A stretch of DNA of 64,000 nucleotides from Gnomoniopsis sp. IMI 355080 (taxonomy: Eukaryota; Ascomycota; Sordariomycetes; Diaporthales; Gnomoniaceae): the NCBI GenBank assembly GCA_027946555.1, contig JAPEVC010000024.1, positions 165,804 through 229,803 on the forward strand, read 5' to 3'. The number at the start of each line of letters is the position of its first letter. Within the stretch, counting starts at the first letter, position 1. The position numbers were made by a program, and so were the translations under genes. The notes below the pieces were generated by a model. That model did not search any database. It was not told the DNA's origin and was given only the letters and a program-made list of their open reading frames with translations. Shown here piece after piece: positions 57,801 through 64,000 of the stretch.

Positions 57801-59681
57801 CTGGTGAGTCTGTCGATCACTGTGGCTTGCCATTTGCACCGGCTGACCGGGAGGGAGGTGGGGGTTCTCATGGGAATGAAGTGACCTGTGGTTAGTATCG
57901 CATTGACGGAGCTATCCTACATGCTTGTTAGCTTCCATCTCACATGCTGTCATGCTCGGTCAGAACTTAGAAATCCTCCCTTTCTTCTGGCGACGGCCTT
58001 GCTGTTCTGGTTCTGGCAAATCTTCGAAACCACAGACGCCCTCATCAGGGGCTCGGTCAGCCAGGATGGCAGTGTGCCTGTTGTCATGGACGATAACGCT
58101 TTGCATTTGAGCAACTAATAAATGACCGAGGCTTGGTACAGATTCATGCCTTGGTCGTCCCTGGATGCCGTCCCCTGCCGCTTATTTCCAACGGCGCCTG
58201 GGAGCCGCCGTGCCTTATAGGGAAAAGGTCGGGTGAAGACAACGCATACTGTGTACAATGGTACTTGACATGCTCTACTATGTACTTTTAAGTCTGATGG
58301 GAACCGCCAGCATGGCAAGCTGCAAGTATTTACCCGTGGGAGCGACACTAACATCCAGTCGACCAATATGACAGTGACAGGCGAAATTACCCATCTCTGC
58401 TAGCCAGGATTTCTTGATCCAATCGCACTGTCGCAAAGCCTTACGGACTAGGGTCCATCGCTCTCGTACCTTTCTCCATGGGTCCCTGTTTTTTTCTTTC
58501 CGTCCCTAAAAGAAAATGTTTGCAAATTTCTCTAAACTCTTGATCGTACACTCTCGGTACCTTCAAAACTTGGCGCAACGTGCGCGGGTGAGGTCCTGTA
58601 GCGTCCCAAACGTTATCGTCAGCATGGGTGAGCCGGAGATTAGCGCTTGTAGTGCAAAAGAGAGCCGCGAGACAGGCTCGAGTGGAATATTGTTCGCCCA
58701 TGATGCGTTCCCCCTTTGGGCTACGTCGCCCGGCCATGGGGGCCTTACGGGTCGTCGATTTTAGCAGGTGGATATTCTCAGCTGCGCTGGGTTCATCCAG
58801 ACGACCTCGGCGAAATGTTTACATGTCGCTCATCAAACCAAACGAGCGACTATAAGTGCGACTATAGGTGTGCTCGGAAATGAGGCCTCTGGATGGGAAG
58901 TAATATCCTCAAGAGACAGTCAGCAGGTAGACAGCCATTTCTTGGCCATCGTACGCTGTCCTCAATGGCGTCTGCTGGTCGCGTCGGCACGGGCAATGGG
59001 GACAAGCACGTTCTGGTAAGCCATCCTTCACGGCATAAGATGTGGATTTTGATGGACACAGACCTCCATGCATGTGTGAAAACTCTCCATTCATACAAGA
59101 AAATATCACCAAAGGTATATCCACCAGTAGGAAGAACCACCATGATATAGTAAAAATCACCCTCTCGGCTTTTCCATTCCCCACTAGATCAGATCGAACG
59201 TGAAATGCAACCGTCCCAGCCCGCTCTCGCGTATGCTCGCAGATGCTGTTCGCTATGCCCATCGGTGCAATTGGTTACATTTCTCTGTTGTCATCCCGCC
59301 GCCGCCCCATGTCTAATCATAAAAGCTGAATCCAAATGCCCTCGCGACGAGCCCGTGAAAATAATAAAAGTAGATAGTTGGATAACAAAACAATGGCCAG
59401 AAGAGGCAGCCCCCACAGATTAAAGGGCGCACGTTTGGTATCTCAAGGGTTCTCGTCTGCCAACGCCGCGTGTATAATGTATGCTTGTGCCGGAATTTCA
59501 ACCCTTGTGCGTACGTATGTATGCTTCACTCGTGTATGTTCGGGTTCCCTCGCCCGCTTAGGTAGATTCACGCCATAAGGTGAGGTATTACCGGTTTTCG
59601 AGTCCACAATCTCTCCCGATCTGGGAAAGAGAACGTGAAGCAGCACGATGCTTTACTCATTTCGTATATGCCGTTGTTCGA
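54812..59681. other. 4.9-kb convergent region without recognised gene
   Basis: Lies between the 3' ends of eIF2A (+) and the CP2 factor (-). Open frames up to about 175 codons occur on both strands but have no family motifs and no consistent splice extension. C runs occur near 56756-56763 and 57066-57073. Composition is not extremely AT-rich, so heavy RIP is not evident by eye. It could hold noncoding transcripts or remnants; nothing is supported. Confidence 0.4.
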
Positions 59682-61820
59682 TCAGAAGATGAGTCGGAGT
59701 TCGTATCCATTCTGCTGTAACATGGCATCGTCGTCGTCTTCGCCGGGTGCGTCGTCCAGTGACATCTCCCACTCGCGCTTGACTGGCTGCTTCAGCTCGA
59801 CCAAGTCGAGTATCATGTCCTGCCCTTCGGCCAATTCCCGTATTACATCGTCGTCTAGCTCGATTTCGAGGCCGTTCGGGAGGCAGTGCACGACTCGCGA
59901 CACACGGTTGACATCAAAGTTCCACTTGGATGCGATACGCGCAACAAATTCGCTCAGCGACCGCTGCATCAGATAGATGGCCCTGTGGTACTCGGCCGCC
60001 TCGGCCTCGGAGACTTTTCGCTTGATGTAGAAACAAGCCACAGGCTTCACACTCCGCTCGGGCGGTGGTCGGTAGGAGGCATCCACACCCAAGGCCTCGA
60101 TCCAACCACTCAGATTGCCTGCATCGTCTGTCTTGGTGATACGGGTGGGTTGATCGGAGCCTTGTCGCGACGAAGGGTCGGATCCGATGGCAGAGCGCTC
60201 CTGCCATGGTGCGTTTGGTCCGGTAACGGATGCGGCGGAGTGAAGAGATAATGAGCTCGGCGACGGAGATACAAGCGATCCCGTGACTGAGCTGTGTGTA
60301 CTGCGATCCCGCCATGCTGTACTCTCCCGCGACTCAATCTTGGCCAGGTCGAGACTTTCTCCGGGCAAAGAGACAGGATGCGCATCGGGGTCGTCCAAGT
60401 CCTCGCCTCGAAGATACAGCACACTGACGGGCCGAGTACTCGTGAACATATCCTGGAGAGTCTGTAGCTTATAGTGGAGATCCTCCTCCAAAGCATTGCG
60501 GACTCCTGCAGCGCCACCACCGGCGGAGCTGGCAGACGACATGGACCAGGTGCGCTTGTGCTTCTGCACCTTGCCGGGCCTCGCGCTGTCGACACCCTTC
60601 ATCTGACCAGCCGCACGCTTCCGCTTGCCAAAGTCCTTCAACCCGCTTTCGGCCTGCGCGATCTGCTGCTTCAGCTTATCGATTGTCTTCTTTACATGGG
60701 CAACGTCGTTGGACAGCTTGCGTTCAGCACCGTGATCACGGAACAGCTTCACTTTGCAGTAGCACACCTCGGCATCCCCTGCGGAAGCAGCTCCTCCCTC
60801 AGAAGGCAAAGGACTTGTCTTGGCACAAAGCCGGACTGGAATGCCCTTTACACCTTTCGAATGGCTGAAGTCGGTCGAGAGGAAGTTGAAACGGACTGCC
60901 ACATTGCACTCGACGGCACCATTGACGCCAGGTGTCCAAAGCACAGAAAAGCCATCGAAAGACGCGCTCTCCAGCTCCACTCGGGTTCTTTTGTCGTCGC
61001 CTTCCGCAGGCTGGCCTGCTTCGACATACTCTACTGCCTGCAGTTTGCCTCCTCGTTGGTGGGCCTCGTTCGTTCCCCGGCCCTCCTTCCAGAGACTCCA
61101 GCAGACACCGGGCTTTTGCCGTTGTTGCTCGTCCTCAAAAGACACACGCACAAAGGTCCGGAAGCGCGTGCCCGGAGCAATGGGCACGGTGGGAGTGGTG
61201 TCGACAATAGACAGTGAGTACGCTTGGCCTTTGTTGAGGTAAGTCACCGGAATCTCATCGGCGTGTTTGATCATGGCAGTTGGGGCATTCAGGGTGCAAT
61301 GGAAACGAAACTTCTCTGCGCCTGGGTGCATCAAATGCATGGGCATGCCGTACTGTCTAGACTGGAAGCCCATCATGGGAGACTGGCCGTGAAAGGCACT
61401 GTCAATGGAGCCAAGGCGGTTGGCGTCGGATGGGTCTGATGGCATGGGGGAATCGTCCTGGTCCATGGTCTCGTAGCCAGTATCCTGGTGGACGAAGGAC
61501 GACGGGGCAAACGCCTGCTGGGGCGGGTGGGGCTGCACGAAGGGCTGGAACTGCGGCTGCTGATGGAAATGGCTGGGATGCATGCCAGAGGCGGCATGAT
61601 GAAAAGCGCTCATATCCACCATAGCTGCACCAGACTGCAGACCGGCGTCAGTTGTAGGCATGGAGAGTGGAGTGCCCAGTCCCATGCCGAAGCCCATGGT
61701 CGGCGTGTGCAAGTCGCCAGCCTGGTGGTGGTAGATGGTGTTGGTCCCTCCCGGGGTCGGCGTGTAGTAGCCTGGAGGTGCATTGGCAAAGGTGGTGAAG
61801 GAGAAGGAATTCGAGTCCAT
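59682..61820 (-). CDS. csp-2: CP2/grainyhead-like transcription factor
   Basis: Intronless 712-residue protein. The N-terminal 150 residues are Gln/His/Pro/Met-rich activation-type sequence. The CP2 DNA-binding domain covers about 165-400: KFRFHCTLNAPTAMIKHADE, PVTYLNKGQAYSLSIVD, FRTFVRVSFEDEQQRQKPG, ESASFDGFSVLWTPGVNG and VAVRFNFLSTDFSHSKGVKG, ending YCKVKLFRDHGAERK. A coiled segment (VKKTIDKLKQQIAQAESGLK) and an NLS-like KRKR follow. The C-terminal part ends with HCLPNGLEIELDDDVIREL, a ubiquitin-like dimerisation region of the family. In Neurospora the grainyhead-like factor CSP-2 is needed for conidial separation and cell-wall remodelling (established); orthology is inferred from domain order. 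An N-terminal extension by an upstream exon cannot be excluded. Confidence 0.9.
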   Translation of the reverse strand: MDSNSFSFTTFANAPPGYYTPTPGGTNTIYHHQAGDLHTPTMGFGMGLGTPLSMPTTDAGLQSGAAMVDMSAFHHAASGMHPSHFHQQPQFQPFVQPHPPQQAFAPSSFVHQDTGYETMDQDDSPMPSDPSDANRLGSIDSAFHGQSPMMGFQSRQYGMPMHLMHPGAEKFRFHCTLNAPTAMIKHADEIPVTYLNKGQAYSLSIVDTTPTVPIAPGTRFRTFVRVSFEDEQQRQKPGVCWSLWKEGRGTNEAHQRGGKLQAVEYVEAGQPAEGDDKRTRVELESASFDGFSVLWTPGVNGAVECNVAVRFNFLSTDFSHSKGVKGIPVRLCAKTSPLPSEGGAASAGDAEVCYCKVKLFRDHGAERKLSNDVAHVKKTIDKLKQQIAQAESGLKDFGKRKRAAGQMKGVDSARPGKVQKHKRTWSMSSASSAGGGAAGVRNALEEDLHYKLQTLQDMFTSTRPVSVLYLRGEDLDDPDAHPVSLPGESLDLAKIESRESTAWRDRSTHSSVTGSLVSPSPSSLSLHSAASVTGPNAPWQERSAIGSDPSSRQGSDQPTRITKTDDAGNLSGWIEALGVDASYRPPPERSVKPVACFYIKRKVSEAEAAEYHRAIYLMQRSLSEFVARIASKWNFDVNRVSRVVHCLPNGLEIELDDDVIRELAEGQDMILDLVELKQPVKREWEMSLDDAPGEDDDDAMLQQNGYELRLIF

Positions 61821-62639
61821 CAGAGAGGGTGTAAATCTCCATTGCTCGTTGGTGGCCCGGGGAGTCGGGTCTTGATCATGGAAGGCCTCGTGGCCTACAC
61901 CAGGGTTTCTGCACCGACATGTCAGCTAGCAGGCCTTGCGGAGTGGTGGCATGCATGATGCTCCCTAAGGGACAAGCGGTGGATGCGCCAGGTCGGCGGC
62001 CAGCGCCCAACGTGCAGCGCATGCAGGCAAACGCAGGGTCCAGTTCAGGCGCAGGCATGGGCCCCAAAGGGCCCCCATCAAGTGCGCATCTCTTCTCCAG
62101 CAACCAATACATCCGCGGCCTCAGCGGCAGAACAACAGACAGTGATGGCTCCCAAATTCTCCCACTAGCCGTGAAGAAATTGAAGCTGAGGCAGGAATTA
62201 AGGGCGAGTCACGTCCCGGGTGCCAAGACCGGGCCGCTGGCTTGGAGAGCGACCTTGAGGCTGGGTCCAAACTAGCACCCAACCGACCGGTACGACAACC
62301 TAACCCAACCCAAACCAAAGGAAAGGCGATCATGTCTAACGTACCTCTCGTGGGCGTTTCCAGCATCTGCTGGATTCCCAGCCACAGCTGTTTGGGACGA
62401 GCCGCCGGCAGGGGACGACCCAACAGCAACTTGTGGGAATTGTTGTTTGAAATTGGCGAGAAGATCATCGCCCGGCTTCTGCGAGCTTGTGCTATAGGTG
62501 GTGAAAGCAGCGTTAGTCCATGTTCTTTTCCACCACAACCATCATATCTTGCCTTGCTTGGCTTCAACTCGCTGGCCAAGCTAACCCTCAGCGCACTTGC
62601 GCCGGCGCATCAGTTTGCACATGGAAAAGATGCCTCGAG

Positions 62640-62675
62640 CTCTTTTTTTTCTTCTTTTTTTCTTTTTCTTTTTCA
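62640..62675. repeat. T-rich/CT tract
   Basis: Runs of T separated by single C bases on the + strand, upstream of the CP2 gene. On the transcribed minus strand this is an A/G tract. Confidence 0.8.
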
Positions 62676-62993
62676 AAGAAAATCAAAACTAATTTAATGC
62701 TTGAGCTTTGCGCGAGAGCGAAATGATGCAGAGGCAAGCAATGCTAGACGCGTAGCAGAGCGTCATGAGCGTTCAAAGCAACGGGCGAAGCAGTCTATGG
62801 AGTGGGGCTTACCGTTGGCGGAACATTTGAGCAGTAGTCTTGTTGCGCTGTCCGCAGACAGGCTTTCGAATAGAGGTTCTGCACAAGAGAGGGCTCGTTT
62901 AGGAATCGTCGTAAGGGATTCCCGGGGAAAACAGTCGGGAGCACGGCTAGACGGGCTGCACAAAACCACGACGTCGGGCCGGTGCAAGTGATG

Positions 62994-63050
62994 GCGTGGT
63001 CGTTGTCGTGGTCGTGGTCGTGGCCGTGGGCGATGGGCGATGGGCGATGT
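62994..63050. repeat. CGTGGT / GGGCGAT simple repeats
   Basis: Several CGTGGT-type hexamers run into three GGGCGAT heptamers, upstream of the CP2 gene. Confidence 0.8.
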
Positions 63051-64000
63051 GTGAGGCAGCTAGTGTTGGCAATGTCTCGGGCGTGAGTGGGGAAGACAGG
63101 CTCCTGGTTCTGATGAGTGTTGGCTGCCGGCGGTCAGATGGTAAGGCTGCCAAGGCTGCAAGTACATAAATGGTGCGATGCGGCGCAGACACGGGGTGAG
63201 AATGAGCGTGAGTATGGACTATGTGGAGGGTCTCGAAGCAGCAGACGGCCGTTGGTAGTAGTGAGCCGTCTCGCTCGCTGTTTTTCCTTAAGCCTTTTGA
63301 ATCCCAGAAGCGCAAAAGGTCCGTTCCGCATCGGCTTGCTCAGCTGAGGAGGGCGGGCGGACGTATTTGTTGGTGTGACAAGAGACGCGGCTGGCGCGGT
63401 GCAGTGCAGCTCGAACCAGATACACTCCCTAGGACCGGATGACTGGATTGTGTGACGAGTGACTGGTGACTGGGTCGATTGGGTCTTTGGCGAGAGGAGT
63501 GGGCTCCGTTCATGAGCGCATGTATGTAGGTAGGTAAGTGAGGATGGGACGGTGGAGAAAACGAGAGACGAGGCCGGTAAGCGTCAGGGCCGAAAAGAGT
63601 CGTGAGATTGCGGCGCGAATTAGCAATATGGAGCGAGAGCGCGCGCGCGGGATGCTCTTGGGCGTGGCGTGTGCGATACAACGATACAATATATGTGCGT
63701 AGGTTGGTAATTGACCATGCGCAAAGCAGCAAGGGTCGTCAGAAGGGGTAAGTCGCACGTAGGGCAGAGCAGAGGCTACTGGTGGTTTTGTAGTGGCAGT
63801 GGCAGTAGCAGCCAAGAAGAAAGAAGTAGCCAGATGCAGTGTAGCGAGGGATGTGAGGTAGGGGACAGCGCCGGGTTTATTGCTGGCGACTGGTGACTAT
63901 GACTTGGTTCCGTGACTTTGCGTGGGTCGAGGCGAGAGGGGCCACACACAGGGTTGAAGGAACGTGAAAATGGCCCGGGGGTGTGTTGTGGGTGGGGGGG

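Larger units (their letters stand above)
61821..64000. other. long upstream region of the CP2 factor
   Basis: 2.2 kb to the end of the window, upstream of the CP2 gene start. It has T-rich tracts (62640-62675) and a GTGGTC/GGCGAT repeat stretch (62994-63050). No coding gene is recognised. Length and content fit a long promoter or 5' leader of a developmental regulator (inference). Confidence 0.45.

Noticed and set aside
60474..61217. 247-codon + strand frame inside the CP2 gene
   Set aside because: Antisense shadow of the CP2 domain; no family features.
62994..63050. Short repeats considered as a CRISPR-like array
   Set aside because: Contiguous simple repeats with no spacers, in a eukaryotic genome.

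Overview
The window is nuclear DNA from a filamentous ascomycete (Pezizomycotina), probably a Sordariomycete. Supporting features are compact genes with short introns (about 50-110 nt) carrying CTAAC/CTGAC-type branch sites, a DASH-complex Dam1, a HET-domain gene, an NLR-type STAND gene with a SesB-like hydrolase, a grainyhead-like regulator and many intergenic TACCTAGGTA-type motifs. The class assignment is inference; no rRNA or marker gene was seen. Exon joins were made by eye from GT..AG sites, branch sites, reading phase and protein-family continuity, and no transcripts were available.

Layout. 0-10 kb: DAM1 (+), a DUF167 protein (+), a mitochondrial PRX5-type peroxiredoxin (-), an Ariadne-type RBR E3 ligase (+) and mitochondrial SCOT (+). 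10-25 kb: a decayed fungal gene (-), a PP28/HASP28 phosphoprotein (+), an unknown membrane protein (-), mitochondrial IF2 (+), a SURF6/Rrp14 ribosome-biogenesis protein (+) and VPS74/GOLPH3 (-). 26-34 kb: a HET-domain gene (+) facing a large gene (-) that encodes a SesB-like alpha/beta hydrolase, an NB-ARC-like NTPase and a long disordered tail. This is the accessory, candidate immunity or allorecognition part of the window. 36-50 kb: SNIP1/Pml1 (-), a GGA adaptor (-), TSR3 (+), EXO1 (-), TMA16 (+) and MAM33 (+). 50-64 kb: eIF2A (+), a 4.9-kb convergent stretch with no recognisable gene, and a CP2/grainyhead transcription factor (-) with a long upstream region.

Most genes are housekeeping: mitochondrial function (PRX5, SCOT, IF2, MAM33), ribosome biogenesis and translation (SURF6, TSR3, TMA16, eIF2A), Golgi/TGN trafficking (VPS74, GGA), splicing (SNIP1), DNA repair (EXO1) and mitosis (DAM1). 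They are not arranged as one pathway. The most interesting element is the convergent HET/NLR pair. No tRNA, rRNA, CRISPR array or intact transposon was recognised.
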